A stretch of 64,000 nucleotides of DNA from Sambucus nigra. Lineage: Eukaryota; Streptophyta; Magnoliopsida; Dipsacales; Adoxaceae. The stretch lies in contig OX422207.1 in assembly GCA_949130495.1 (NCBI GenBank), positions 833,626,073-833,690,072 on the forward strand, written 5' to 3'. Positions within the stretch are counted from its first letter, which is position 1, and each line of letters begins with the position of its first letter. The position numbers and the translations under genes were made by a program. Below, piece by piece: positions 1-10,512 of the stretch. Below the pieces are notes generated by a model. That model worked only from the letters and a program-made list of their open reading frames with translations, had not been told where the DNA came from and did not search any database.

Positions 1-29
1 GCATACTATTCTAGACATAGACCAACCCC

Positions 30-3000
30 TCAGTCAACTGTGCAAATCCCCAAAGACTTCCTAAGACTCTCAAATCTAAGGGCATCTAAAGATTTCGTGA
101 AAATATCGGCTAACTGACGGTCGGTAGGAACAAAACTCAGGGATACGACTTTCTCTTCAACTAACTGACGAATAAAGTGCTCACGTATCCTGATGTGTTT
201 TGTGCGTGAATGTTGGATAGGATTGCGGGATATGTGTATCGCGCTCGTGTTATCACAGGAAATGAGCATGGTGTCCTGTGAAATCCCATAATCCTCCAAC
301 ATTTGCTTCATCCACATGAGTTGCGTGCAACAACTCCCGGCGGCAATGTACTCAGCCTCCGCAGTGGAAAAAGAGATGGAGTTTTGCTTCTTGCTCAACC
401 AAGAGACAAGAGCAGAACCAAAGTAGAAACACCCACCCGAAGTTCTCTTACATCCATCTACGTCCCCGGCCCAATCGGCATCCGAATAGGCAGACAAACG
501 GTCATCGGTATCAAAGGAATACCAAATACCATATGAGGGAGTCCCACTCACGTATTTGATAATACTTTTTAGAGCGACTAAGTGTGACTCTTTAGGAGAC
601 GCCTGATAACGCGCACAGACTCCGCCACTAAAGGCAATGTCGGGACGACTAGTAGTCAAGTAGAGAAGACTGCCTATCATACTCCGATACAAGGTTTGCT
701 CTACGTCCTTGCCTGAAGTGTCCTTACTAAGCTTGGTAGTGGTACTCATAGGTGTACGAGCATGCTTAGCGGAGTCTAAACCAAATTTCTTCATTAGGTC
801 TCTAGCATACTTGGATTGGGAGATGAACATCCCATCCTCTAGCTGACGAACCTGGAGACCAAGGAAGAAAGTAAGCTCACCTACCATGCTCATCTCAAAC
901 TCACTTTTCATCTCCTCCTCAAAGTGGTGAGCATGCTGGGAGCATGTGGATCCAAAGACTATGTCGTCCACATAGACTTGGGCAACCAAGATAGCACCGT
1001 CATCTCTCCTGACGAACAACGTCATATCAACTCCCCCTCTCTTGAAGCCACAGGCTAAGAGATAGGAATTAAGCCTCTCATACCAAGCACGAGGTGCTTG
1101 CTTCAAACCATACAAGGCTTTCCTAAGATAGTAGGCGTGTTCAAACCCTTTTGGTTGTTCCACATAAACCTCTTCCTGTAGAATGCCATTCAGAAAGGCA
1201 CTCTTGACATCCATCTGATATACCTTAAAGTGTAGATGGCATGCGATGGCGAGCAGAAGACGGACGGACTCAAGCCTCGCAACAGGAGCAAATGTCTCCC
1301 CAAAGTCTACACCCTCTATCTGAGTGTAGCCTTGAGCGACCAACCTAGCCTTATTTCTGATTATGGTACCATTTTCATCCATTTTGTTCTTGAAAATCCA
1401 CCGGGTACCTATAACATTAATCTCACTAGGTCGGGGGACAAGTTCCCAGACATTATTATTTTTAAACTGAAGCAACTCATCCTGCATAGCAGATATCCAG
1501 TGTTCATCCTTGAGTGCTTCTTTATGGTTCTTGGGCTCGACTTTGGACGTGTAGCAAAGATGGCTAACAACGTTTTCTAGCTGAGCAGGAGTCTTGACCC
1601 CTAAAGTGGGATCGCCAACGATGGCAGATGGGTCATGACTCTTGCGAACCCAAGCAGGTGTGTCCCCTAATATAGGAGTAGGGTCCACAGAGTGTGAGAG
1701 AGGAACAGGTAAATCACTGTCAGAACAATCCTCATCCTCACACTGAAGATTAGGATCAATAACTGTTGGAGGTTCGTCATCTTGCACGGTGACGTTTATT
1801 GATTCCATAATCTTAGAGCTCTTCAGGTTAAACACCCGGTACGCTCTACTATTCGATGAATATCCTAGAAATATTCCCTCGTCGCTCCGGGAGTCGAACT
1901 TTCCTAATTGCTCTCTATCCCGTAGGATGTAGCATTTACTCCAAAAAACACGGAAATATGCTAGGTTGGGCTTCTTGCCAGTCCACAACTCATAAGGAGT
2001 GTGAAGTGTGTGTGGACGTAGATACACCCTATTCGCCGTATGGCATGCAGTAGAAACTTCCTCTGCCCAAAATCTCCTAGAGACTTTACGACCTAGAAGC
2101 ATAGATCTAGCCATCTCTTGGATCGTTCTATTCTTTCTCTCAACAATCCCATTTTGCTGAGGAGTTCTCATAGCAGAAAACTCATGTTTGATCCCAAGGC
2201 TATCACAGTACAAATCCACCTTTGCTTCCTTGAATTCAGTACCGTTGTCACTGCGTATTCTGTTAATAGTGACACCGTGTTGATTTTGCAGGACACGGCA
2301 CTTGGTCGTTAAAAATTCTACAGCATCGGATTTCTCTCTCAGAAAACCTACAATGGAGTACCTGGAGAAATCATCTACCATCACGAGGATGTACCTCTTA
2401 CCACCTAGACTCTCAGTACGAGTGGGACCCATAAGATCCATGTGAATCAACTCTAGAACACGAGAGGTGGTAATGGAATGCAACTTCCTATGAGGACTAC
2501 GAATTTGTTTTCCCAACTGAAAGGGTCCACAAACGGTCGAAGTTGACTTTCCAAGAGATGGTAAGCCACGTACTAGGTCCTTTTTAGCTAAATGATTAAG
2601 ATCTCTAACGTTCACGTGACCTAGACGTTGGTGCCACAAATCCATAGGAGTGATCGTGGCGCTGTTGCAGACAAGAGAGGATGTGGGCTCAGTCCCATAG
2701 CAATTATCCTCTGTCCTCACCCCTTGCACTAAAAGTTTACCGGCTTGATTATAGACCTTACAAGCTTTCCGGTCAAACTTCACTGCAAAGTCATCGTCGC
2801 ACAGCTGGCTGATGCTAAGAAGGTTTGCTTTCAAACCTTTGACGTACAGCACGTTCTCTAGCTTTGGAAATCCTGATAACTCTACAGTACCTCTTCCTAC
2901 TATGATAGATTTGCTACCATCTCCAAAGGTGACTCTCCCATCATTATAATCCTCACGATGGGTAAAATATGAGACATCACATGTCATGTGTCTGGAGCAT

Positions 3001-3167
3001 CCACTGTCAAAATACCACTGTGAGGTATTATGGGATTTGAGAACGACATGGACAACAAGGGCCCTTTTTTCTTTCTTAGGAACCCAAGAATAGGTACCTT
3101 TTTGTATTCCCTTGTTGTTGTAGGTTTTAGCCGGAATGCGGGGCGCATTCGTTGATGGTAAGGTCAT
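30..3167 (-). CDS. pol: Copia-1 pol: protease, integrase, reverse transcriptase, RNase H
   Basis: A 1045-residue polyprotein without internal stops. Aspartic protease: [12 protein letters not shown] with catalytic Asp near residue 54. Integrase: GAG-pre-integrase segment (HQRLGH), then a DDE core with Asp in HMDLMGP, Asp in RSDNGTEF and Glu in GIVERKNRT. Reverse transcriptase: [12 protein letters not shown], the catalytic YVDD in [14 protein letters not shown], and [17 protein letters not shown]. RNase [19 protein letters not shown], then the C-terminal LADIFTKSL block. Oddities: the zinc-binding HHCC domain reads CGPFQLGKQ where the family has CxxC, so one metal ligand is Phe; and the stretch between PKGFEH and [10 protein letters not shown] is several residues shorter than usual. 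The first ATG follows the gag stop by one codon, so expression probably depends on gag translation rather than independent initiation. Confidence 0.95.
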   Translation of the reverse strand: MTLPSTNAPRIPAKTYNNKGIQKGTYSWVPKKEKRALVVHVVLKSHNTSQWYFDSGCSRHMTCDVSYFTHREDYNDGRVTFGDGSKSIIVGRGTVELSGFPKLENVLYVKGLKANLLSISQLCDDDFAVKFDRKACKVYNQAGKLLVQGVRTEDNCYGTEPTSSLVCNSATITPMDLWHQRLGHVNVRDLNHLAKKDLVRGLPSLGKSTSTVCGPFQLGKQIRSPHRKLHSITTSRVLELIHMDLMGPTRTESLGGKRYILVMVDDFSRYSIVGFLREKSDAVEFLTTKCRVLQNQHGVTINRIRSDNGTEFKEAKVDLYCDSLGIKHEFSAMRTPQQNGIVERKNRTIQEMARSMLLGRKVSRRFWAEEVSTACHTANRVYLRPHTLHTPYELWTGKKPNLAYFRVFWSKCYILRDREQLGKFDSRSDEGIFLGYSSNSRAYRVFNLKSSKIMESINVTVQDDEPPTVIDPNLQCEDEDCSDSDLPVPLSHSVDPTPILGDTPAWVRKSHDPSAIVGDPTLGVKTPAQLENVVSHLCYTSKVEPKNHKEALKDEHWISAMQDELLQFKNNNVWELVPRPSEINVIGTRWIFKNKMDENGTIIRNKARLVAQGYTQIEGVDFGETFAPVARLESVRLLLAIACHLHFKVYQMDVKSAFLNGILQEEVYVEQPKGFEHAYYLRKALYGLKQAPRAWYERLNSYLLACGFKRGGVDMTLFVRRDDGAILVAQVYVDDIVFGSTCSQHAHHFEEEMKSEFEMSMVGELTFFLGLQVRQLEDGMFISQSKYARDLMKKFGLDSAKHARTPMSTTTKLSKDTSGKDVEQTLYRSMIGSLLYLTTSRPDIAFSGGVCARYQASPKESHLVALKSIIKYVSGTPSYGIWYSFDTDDRLSAYSDADWAGDVDGCKRTSGGCFYFGSALVSWLSKKQNSISFSTAEAEYIAAGSCCTQLMWMKQMLEDYGISQDTMLISCDNTSAIHISRNPIQHSRTKHIRIREHFIRQLVEEKVVSLSFVPTDRQLADIFTKSLDALRFESLRKSLGICTVD

Positions 3168-3173
3168 TCGTCA
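3168..3173 (-). other. Single in-frame UGA between Copia-1 gag and pol
   Basis: On the minus strand gag ends GAA TTC TGA and continues CGA ATG into pol in the same frame (both frames have the same phase). One stop codon is all that separates a 649-codon gag from a 1045-codon pol. In the SIRE group a same-frame stop at this junction is known (UAG in soybean SIRE1). Here it is UGA followed by C, a context often seen at leaky stops. Readthrough is inference; a recent mutation is the alternative. Confidence 0.75.
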
Positions 3174-5120
3174 GAATTCCTCCATCAAACTCTGTGATGT
3201 GGCGGCTAGAAACTCAACACGCTCTCTCAGACTGGCAAACTCATCAGTCTGATGTGGTGGAGAAAACGTACGTCGTGTCCGACCCAACTTATAGCAATCA
3301 TCCCTAAGGTGTCCGTTTTTTTTGCAATGGGAGCAAAAGGGCACAGTATTAGGAGGACCTTGGATTGCTTTTCTTGGTCGAACTCTCCTTCTTGGTTTTT
3401 GATGACGGCCATAAGGGGTCGTAGTGAACTCAGGAATTGGTCCGGGTGTAATTTGGGACGTCAAGGCACCATCAAAACCTATTCCTTGCCTGTCACCAAA
3501 ACCTAAAGCGGGACCGAGGAGCATCTTTCCCATCTTCCCAGATCTGTCCTCGATTTGTACCTTGACTTTCCTAGCTCTCTCAAGGTCATGAGTAAGCTGA
3601 GCAATAAGGGCTTCAAGTTTCTTCCGAGTCTCCATGGAGGAATGGAGCTCACTAGTAAGACTATCCACTTGTTTAGTCAAGTTCGCTTTTTCTTTCTCAA
3701 AACTGCTCTCTCTCTCTTTAAGCAAATTCTCTATACTAACCCAGGTAGACTCTTTCTCTCTCATGGCGGTGCAGGTGGAGGACTCTCTCTCTCTAGTCTC
3801 TTCTAACTCTTCTTCTAGCGCGGTGATCCTAAGAACTAACGCCTTGTTACGTTTTTTAGTTTTGAAAGACTCATTATATAACTCGGCGTAGGCGCGTTGA
3901 AGGTTACTCTCGTCCTCACTACCTTCCTCCTTTCCCTCACTCTCTTTGCTCTCGCTGTCGAGGTGTCCCTGTGAAGTAGCATCCTCATCGTCGTGAGATG
4001 CACTAGGAGTACTCACATGACTAGCCATGAACGCGGTGAAGTTACGCTCATGCGGTGACTCATCTCCCGAGTCCACCGACTCGACCTCACTGTCGTCACT
4101 AAGGGTAGCATTAAGGACAGCTTTACCCTTTTCCCTATTCAGACGAGTGGCACACTCAAACGCTCTGTGTCCCTTACCGTCGCACTCAAAACACCTCTCA
4201 CTGTCTTTAGGGGGTTCTTTGAAATCTTTCTTTTCAAACTTATTTTTCTGAAAATTCTTTTTATCTTTGAAGTTCCCATTTTTCTTAAATTTCAGAATTT
4301 TCTTGAAGTTTTTAGCAAATAAGGCCAAATCATCTATGTCAAACTCACATTCAGAATCAGAAGTTTCTATCTTTCTAGATGACTCGACTCTCTTTCTTGC
4401 CGACCCCTCATTTTTTCTCTCTTGGGCTTTAAGGGCAATTCCCTTATCTTTAGACTTGGCAGATTTAGGAAACATGTCAATTTCATAAGTTTGTAAATCT
4501 CCTACAAGTTCTTCCAATTTTAGTGTATTTAAATTACCCAAGGAATTTAGCACAGTGACTTTAGGTATAAAACGCTTAGGAAGGGAACGAAGAATCTTTT
4601 TAACAACTCTAGCATTTGGAATATGTTCACCAAGATTATAGCTAGTATTAACAATGTCAGAAAGCCTAGCATAAAATTCATCAAAACATTCATTTTCATG
4701 CATGGTGATGGTTTCAAATTGAGTTGTTAAATTTTGCAATTTTGACTCTTTAAAAGCATTTGTTCCTTCATGGGTAAGTTGTAAAACATCCCATGCCTCT
4801 TTTGACGTGGTACACGTCATTATGCGTCTGAACTCATCAGGTGTGACAGACCCAGAAATAGCACTTAGACCCTTAGAATTAAAAGATGACCATTTAAATT
4901 CTTCATCAGACCAAGAAATGTCAGGTTTTAAGTTGGTCACATTATCAATAGTCACGGTGGGAGGAGTCCACCCTCGTTCAACCAAGATCCACACACGTTC
5001 ATCAATGGCTTTTAAAGCCGACCTCATACGGGCTTTCCAATAAGCATAATTTATCCCGTCAAAAACAGGCATTTTATAATATGACTTCTCCATTTGAACA
5101 CACACTTTTTCAAAAATCAA
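3171..5120 (-). CDS. gag: Copia-1 gag with two zinc knuckles and a coiled coil
   Basis: 649 residues, open throughout. N-terminus: a DUF4219-like segment with MPVFDGINYAYWKARM at residues 17-32, then a UBN2-type gag domain to about residue 215. A Lys-rich stretch (270-300) precedes the first CCHC knuckle, CFECDGKGHRAFEC (310-323). An acidic stretch (340-405) and a long Glu/Lys/Leu-rich predicted coiled coil (405-520) follow. A second knuckle, CSHCKKNGHLRDDC (596-609), lies near the C-terminus. This is longer than the usual copia gag of about 300 residues and fits the SIRE group. It should form the particle shell and bind genomic RNA. An in-frame Met at residue 10 is an alternative start; the leader to the primer site is only about 75 bp. 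Confidence 0.94.
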   Translation of the reverse strand: MIFEKVCVQMEKSYYKMPVFDGINYAYWKARMRSALKAIDERVWILVERGWTPPTVTIDNVTNLKPDISWSDEEFKWSSFNSKGLSAISGSVTPDEFRRIMTCTTSKEAWDVLQLTHEGTNAFKESKLQNLTTQFETITMHENECFDEFYARLSDIVNTSYNLGEHIPNARVVKKILRSLPKRFIPKVTVLNSLGNLNTLKLEELVGDLQTYEIDMFPKSAKSKDKGIALKAQERKNEGSARKRVESSRKIETSDSECEFDIDDLALFAKNFKKILKFKKNGNFKDKKNFQKNKFEKKDFKEPPKDSERCFECDGKGHRAFECATRLNREKGKAVLNATLSDDSEVESVDSGDESPHERNFTAFMASHVSTPSASHDDEDATSQGHLDSESKESEGKEEGSEDESNLQRAYAELYNESFKTKKRNKALVLRITALEEELEETRERESSTCTAMREKESTWVSIENLLKERESSFEKEKANLTKQVDSLTSELHSSMETRKKLEALIAQLTHDLERARKVKVQIEDRSGKMGKMLLGPALGFGDRQGIGFDGALTSQITPGPIPEFTTTPYGRHQKPRRRVRPRKAIQGPPNTVPFCSHCKKNGHLRDDCYKLGRTRRTFSPPHQTDEFASLRERVEFLAATSQSLMEEF

Positions 5121-5193
5121 TTTTTTTTTCAGAAAATTGATATCTTAGAAAAATTTTGCGAAAAAAGGAATACGCGATAGATTAGCGTAACCC

Positions 5194-5205
5194 GCTCTGA
5201 TACCA
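5194..5205 (-). other. Copia-1 primer-binding site
   Basis: On the minus strand TGGTATCAGAGC, the complement of the 3' end of plant initiator tRNA-Met, sits three bases inside the LTR end (5209). It marks where minus-strand DNA synthesis starts and fixes the element's orientation. Confidence 0.92.
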
Positions 5206-5208
5206 ATT

Positions 5209-6152
5209 TGAAAGAGTTGGCGCTTGCGTTCAATTAAGAAATAATATAATAAATACCATTTTTAACCCAAATTAACCCTAAGCATGCAACTAGATGTGAT
5301 TGAAACAATATGAAATCATGCACAAGATATTCAACACACAAAGTTTAAGGAAAAAATCCCCCACAGGGGCAAAACCATTTGTATATCACTATAATTTGTA
5401 AGAGAAACGGCTTACAATCGGATTACACTGAAATACAAGTTTTTGACTAAGAATTACCCTCGGGTATCGGATTCTGTAGTCGCGGCTGGAATTATCCCTT
5501 TCTAGTAGGGCTGCAATGAAGAGGAAGGAGCGGTCCATTTCAGAAGGGTTGAACAACAGCAATGGTGTTCTTGGGTTACCAAACTTGATTCACATAGATA
5601 TGGAAGATGTGTGAATCTAAAAACCTAGAATCATAGGACTCAATAGGTGAAGACTTTAGGGTTGATATGCTCTGAAAAACGTGGGAAAGTCTTAGAAAAA
5701 CCACTTCCCGTAGTGGGATTAAATAGGAGAACTTGAGACCTAAAATTCGGAACATGATCTGAACACGATCTGTTTGGAATTATCCTCGTCGGATCGGTCC
5801 GGTCCCTTTAGGCGGATCGGTCCGGTGACATCGGATCGGTTCTTTTATCTGAAGGCGGATCGATCCGGTTGGCATCGGATCGGTTCGGCATTTTGGCTTC
5901 ATCGGTTCGCTATGGATCCGGGGTACACTGGCCTCACTTCAGCAGGCGGATCGGTCCGGTCTCTTTAGGCGGATCGGTCCGGATGAACCGGATCGGTTCT
6001 TTTATCTGGGCCGGATCGGTCCGGTCTGTTCCCCTGATTCCTTTTCTCCTTCTGATATTCGGATACGTTGATGAGCATATGATTCTTGAATTTCCTCAAC
6101 GGTGTAACGGCGTACGACATATAAAATACTAACGGACAAAAATGTCTTTACA
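5209..6152 (-). repeat. Copia-1 5' LTR
   Basis: About 944 bp. On the plus strand it starts TGAAAGAGTTGG and ends GTCTTTACA, so the termini are an imperfect inverted repeat (TGAAAGAG against TGTAAAGAC). The inner end abuts the primer-binding site; the outer end coincides with the point where the Tat-B antisense gene stops matching its relative at 58486-58680. Read on the minus strand, a motif array (6025-5790) comes first, then a weak TATA-like TTAAATAGG near 5730, then the transcribed part. The outer boundary is inferred, because the other LTR is outside the window. Confidence 0.8.
5790..6025 (-). repeat. Array of about 10 near-palindromic CGGATCGGTCCGG motifs in the Copia-1 LTR
   Basis: Motif starts at 5790, 5813, 5832, 5856, 5876, 5902 (degenerate), 5947, 5970, 5989 and 6012. 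One copy (5856) has the fully palindromic core CGGATCGATCCG. Spacing is 19-26 bp, with one gap of 45, close to two helical turns per step. The block 5947-6010 repeats the pattern of 5790-5850, so part of the array was duplicated. It lies upstream of the putative promoter in minus-strand reading, where LTR enhancers sit. Confidence 0.9.
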
Positions 6153-7155
6153 AACAGTAAAAGGTTGGGCAACAAAGGAGGTGATAGAACTCTTGCATTT
6201 TAGTAAGTATGAGGCCGACCTAGTATGCTCTTCACTACTTTTTTTATGAAGGCCCCATATAAACTGTAGCTTGTCAAGCTTAATATCACCCTCATTGGGA
6301 CACTTTCTCTTCCTATCAACTGCAGGTAAACAAACAACCAATATTAATTAACATTTCAGCAAATAATTTAGTAGCATAAACATATAAAATATATTTAGTA
6401 CAACCTATGCCAGGACCCTCTTGAGGGCATCTTGGTCCAGTATATACTTCTTCCCCTTCAAGAGGTACATATTTCCAATTTTTGGCAATAATTCCATGAT
6501 CGAAGTAATCCTTATTGGAATCAGGCAGATTGACAACTAAAGCTTTATTAACAGACCTAGTTTTCAAATAATATATATTGTCACTAGTGACCCATTTGTT
6601 ACAGAATATAATCCCAGGGATACCAATATGGGTCCCATGTATTTGGTTAAGCCTATGGACATCGTTAATTATTCTCCAGGTGTTGGGGGCTATTCTAGCA
6701 GGTGCAATGTCAAAGTATTGACAAAATTCAAGACAAAAATGATTTAGGGAAAAAGTAAAGTTGCATTCAACTACGAATAAGGAAGGGATCTGGTGACCTT
6801 CTAACAAAGAAAAAACGTCTACAGGGAGACGGGAAAACTCGAAGTCTACCCAATCTAGTATACTCCATTCCTTTCTAAACTCATCTAGAGAGACAACAAC
6901 GTAAACCACGATTCGATATGAAGAATAGAAGAAGGAGAAAGAATTCTTATAAAAACTTAAGGATTCAGCAAGAACTATAAGACAGGAAGAAAGATCGCAC
7001 AAAAGTTCAGGAATTTTCAGTAAAAACTTAGAAGGTTTTAGGTAAGAGACAATAAAAAATGTACCGTATTTTATAGATTGCCTCAAAAATCGACGAGTGC
7101 AATGATTAAAGAGAAACGACGATTGAAATCTTGGCGGCGAGGCAGAAAAAGACAT
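6153..7155 (-). pseudogene. Tat-B antisense accessory gene, exon 1 and part of exon 2
   Basis: Exon 1 is 7155-6405 and encodes a protein like PF04195 (putative gypsy-type transposon domain): PSLFVVECNFTF, LEFCQYFDIAPARIAPNTWR and YYLKTRSVNKALVVNLP. It is clearly related to the exon at 57889-58392. The intron 6404-6320 starts GT (ATAG|GTTG) and ends CAG; splicing gives Val-Asp-Arg-Lys, matching exon 2 of the Tat-A copy. Exon 2 runs to about 6153, where the Copia-1 LTR cuts it. The gene is antisense to the Tat-B element, whose 3' LTR (plus strand) is at 7359-7815. The first ~100 residues have no counterpart in Tat-A. Exon 1 is open, but the gene is truncated. Confidence 0.85.
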
Positions 7156-7358
7156 ATTTTCCCTAAGACTATTCGCTAAAGTTCAGAATATTTACAGCAA
7201 TGCCATCAAAACTACACGCTACCAGTCATACCAATAAAATTTTATAAGTGTGGGAAGTCGACAATTGAACAAGCATCACGAATATAGCTCAATCTACTAC
7301 CAAAGCTAAATGCTCCATACTTTTAAACAATCATCAAGAATGGAACATTGGGGGCTTT

Positions 7359-7815
7359 TATTGATACAAAAAATTATCCACCTACGTGGACCAATCAGAA
7401 ATGAACACGCGTCATCCAACATGGCAAGAATCTGTCATATGGGAGGTCGACCGACATATAGAATGCCGACCAACAATAAGAACATCGATCAACAGGGTCA
7501 ACAAAACATCAACAAACATATACATTGTAAACACCATGTACTGATGTAAACGCCTAATCTATAAAGGCATTCCATCCCTTTACATTCCACCTCGATATCT
7601 CCTCATGAGACTATAAATACATATTAATTCCTTCATCAAGGGAAGGTTTGAAACCACTCAAACACGAGAGGAAACTTAAGATACAAAGCATTAAGAAATA
7701 CATTGGACGTAGGCTTTTCCTTATAGTCAAACCACTTTAAAAATCTTTATGTCTCTTTTACTTATCTTTATCTGTGATTAAATAATTATACCTAGTCTAG
7801 TTTTTTACATCAATA
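7359..7815 (+). repeat. Tat-B 3' LTR with upstream polypurine tract
   Basis: A polypurine tract ATTGGGGGCTTT (7347-7358) precedes an LTR starting TATTGATAC (TG decayed to TA) and ending TACATCAATA. The same tract and termini occur on the minus strand at the Tat-A LTR (57476-56904), and the 3' ends match closely (GGACGTAGGCTTT, AACCACTTTAAAAATCTTT). A TATA box CTATAAATAC lies at 7611-7620. At about 457 bp it is shorter than the 561-bp Tat-A LTR. The 5' half of Tat-B lies outside the window. Confidence 0.88.
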
Positions 7816-8029
7816 GTCATTCTAAAGGGAATCCTGGTTTGGGAGGAGGAGGCATTCTAAGAAATCACTTAGGAGAAATGGTTTGGACTTTCAATGTTCA
7901 TTTTTGTGAAGTCACAAACATGGAAGCAGAGGCTTTGGCTATGCTGAAAGGTTTGAAGTTCTTCATGGACTTAAAAGACTATGACCTCGTCATAGAAAGT
8001 GATTCCAAAGTTCTAGTAGATGTCCTTTA
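7816..8029 (+). pseudogene. LINE-type RNase H domain fragment
   Basis: Translation starting SKGNPGLGGGGILRNHLGE and continuing through TNMEAEALAMLKGL and DLVIESDSKVLVDVL is the PF13456 (RVT_3) RNase H typical of plant LINE polyproteins. The second and third acidic positions (Glu in MEAEAL, Asp in ESDS) are visible. The N-terminal part with the first Asp is missing because the Tat-B LTR is inserted just before SKGNPG. A stop ends the frame at 8028-8030. Confidence 0.8.
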
Positions 8030-10504
8030 GGATGACCTTTCACCTCTATTGGGTTTTGCCTCTCCGTCTATTTCTACTTCGTTCTTCCCTTCCTTTTTAT
8101 TATTTCTACGCGAGCACATAATAGTCCATTCGATTTGTCTTTCCCCGATATTAGTCTGCATTTATCTTCCACGAGTGCCCTTGCGATGTTGGTTGGAATG
8201 GAGATGGCGTTCTCAACTTTTATGAGTTCAGATTCATGATGCACTGAATAAAGTGTATTGGTATAAATTTTTGTATATAGTAGTTCTTATTCTTATCTTA
8301 TAATTAAACCCTTTCGGTATACTCTCATTTTATACATAGTTCTTGAAATACTTTTTATGTCCTGTCAAACAATTCATTTGCTAGATTATTAGCTTTTACC
8401 CATTCTCTGATTGTAACAGTCTTTTATTTTATTTTTATTTCAAGAAAAAGTGAGATGAACCCCAATTTAAGACCCGAAACCCCACCACTTAAGATTTGAT
8501 CGGGGTGAAAGGCTGTTCATGCATTTTGGGCAACATGATTTTCACACTTGGATTATTTAAATATCCAAATGTCATTTGGAAAAATTTGAGTTCATGTTTT
8601 TTAGTGACGTGTAATTATGTGTATGAATATTAATATTATATATTTTTTTAGGCAAAAAGCTAATTTCACAATATTCCTATTCGGGTCATTTTACAAGGAA
8701 ACTTATTAGTTGGCAATGAAAGTTGCGATTTTTTTTTAAATAATCAAAGTTCTTTTAACAGTGAAAAGAAGATAAAAGAACTTAAGTAGTTTTGCTTCTT
8801 TGTATGAACTTAAGATTTTGTTATGCCTTTTGATCTCTTTATGGTGCAAAATTATAGGACAAGATTTTACTTTTGAGCTATTTTTTTGGGAACCTGAAAA
8901 AAAAACTTAGTTTTTTTTTATTATCTAAACAAGATTGGTTTATTTTTCACTCATTTTTTTGGGTCCATTGGAGATCTTCGTATTGTGTGCTCATGTAGAA
9001 ATAATGCCGGGGATTTTTATGTGGCAGTGGATGTTGCTTGAAAGTCTGATTCATAAGAATAATGAGTAGTGTGTTTAGTTTGTCCTCCATAGTTTATATT
9101 AGATTTTTTAATTTATAAAGAATTTTTTTTTGTCATAAGCTTATATTATTGAGAGATAGAGTTGATAAAGCATTTTTGTCTGAGTTGTGAGTTTTCAAAT
9201 GTTTAGACATTCCTACCATCTTAATTCAAATAATAATTTAAATTTTAATGAAATGCAAACTTTGGTGAGCTCATTAATTTTAATTTAATTATTGAATGTC
9301 TTGCTTATAACTTATGATGTAACTTTGTTGGCTGAAAAATTGATTATTTATTTCATATTGACAGTGATAAATACAGAACATTATAATAATGTGGGAAAAA
9401 TTGAATTTTTTCTCTGAATATGTTTTGTGTTGGCACTTAAGCTCATGAATGTGACTAAAAAAGAAGGCAAGAGTGTCTAAATAAATTATACACAAACTTT
9501 ATCTCAATATTTCTAAAACTCCCTTGCATCGCTCAGAATTTAAAACTAGTAATAATATAAAACTCAAAACAAGCGTTAATGCTGCTTAGAAAAGAAAAAA
9601 ATGCCCACGTGGCAACTTAAATAAACTTTCAAACTCAAAAAAACGTAAATGCTACTTCTCTAAGCGCAGACGCTCGGCTATGTTGCTATTCCTCTCCCAA
9701 TAGTCAAAACTCTAAGAAATACAAACTTTGCCACCCTGTTACCTATCTCCTCCTTCCTCTCTCATCTTAAATGTTGTAGTTTTTAAAAACAAAAGAGTGA
9801 TGAATCAAGATTTTGAATCATGTTCGTTCATATACTTTCTCACTCTCCAATAATACCTTTGCATTTTTACTCCCTTAATATCTATATCTTTTGGACTGTC
9901 CACTAAAATGTAAAATTAAACCCATTAACATCTTTGACAATGCATGTGTATTTCTTTGAGTTCCAAAGTTTAAACCTTTATCACCAAGAATTCCATACTA
10001 AACACAACTTCTCTCATTGCTTGCTCTCTCTTTCACACGACTCCGAATCCGTCAAATATGGAGCTACCCTTGACTGTAAGCGCGTGATGTTGGAGTTTAA
10101 ACTCCAAACCCTACACTTACGTAATTATTTTTATATTTTAATTTTCCTCTATAGTTTCTATCATGTCCCAGTGATATTAGTTAAGACACAGCACTGAATG
10201 AACGCTTTGGTTACGTGGGTAACTGAACTTTTTAAATATTTGACTAAAATATTTTTATTATGAAATATACGTAGAACTAAAAACTGACTAAATTAACGAA
10301 GCTAACCGAAGAACGAATCATTTGATTTGATTCAGTTCTGGCGTGGTCAGATTTTGATTTTAAACTAATAAAAACGATCAACGGAACATAGTTAATGTTT
10401 TAATTTGGTCATATAAAATTAAAAACAAATAGATCTAGGGGTCGGGTGGGGAGTTACCTTTGCAAATTTATCATTGTTTTGTAATTTTTACATTAAAAAC
10501 AAAT
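8030..10504. other. Unassigned AT-rich DNA
   Basis: No coding frame, terminal repeat or RNA gene that I can support. The first few hundred bases may be the decayed 3' part of the LINE at 7816. Short A- and T-runs occur throughout, and all frames are short and without recognisable domains. Confidence 0.5.
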
Positions 10505-10512
10505 AGACTAGA

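Larger units (their letters stand above)
1..6152 (-). mobile_element. Copia-1: SIRE-like Ty1/copia retrotransposon, 3' end outside window
   Basis: On the minus strand the order is LTR (6152-5209), primer-binding site (5205-5194), gag (5120-3171), then protease, integrase, reverse transcriptase and RNase H (3167-30). The order PR-INT-RT-RH defines Ty1/copia. A long gag with two zinc knuckles around a coiled coil, and gag and pol in one frame parted by a stop, resemble the SIRE/Maximus lineage. The 3' LTR and any post-pol region lie left of base 1. The element is inserted in the antisense gene of Tat-B, whose homology breaks off at the LTR edge near 6152. Both large frames are open, so it is young compared with the other elements here. 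Confidence 0.93.

Noticed and set aside
5194..5205. tRNA gene fragments at the TGGTATCAGAGC sites
   Set aside because: Only 12-bp complements of a tRNA 3' end, placed beside LTRs: primer sites, not tRNA genes.
5774..6132. Two overlapping plus-strand frames rich in Arg-Ser and Arg-Ile-Gly
   Set aside because: They only translate the motif array of the Copia-1 LTR.
8461..9500. Possible small host genes in AT-rich DNA
   Set aside because: All frames under 90 codons, no codon bias or splice pattern that I could support.
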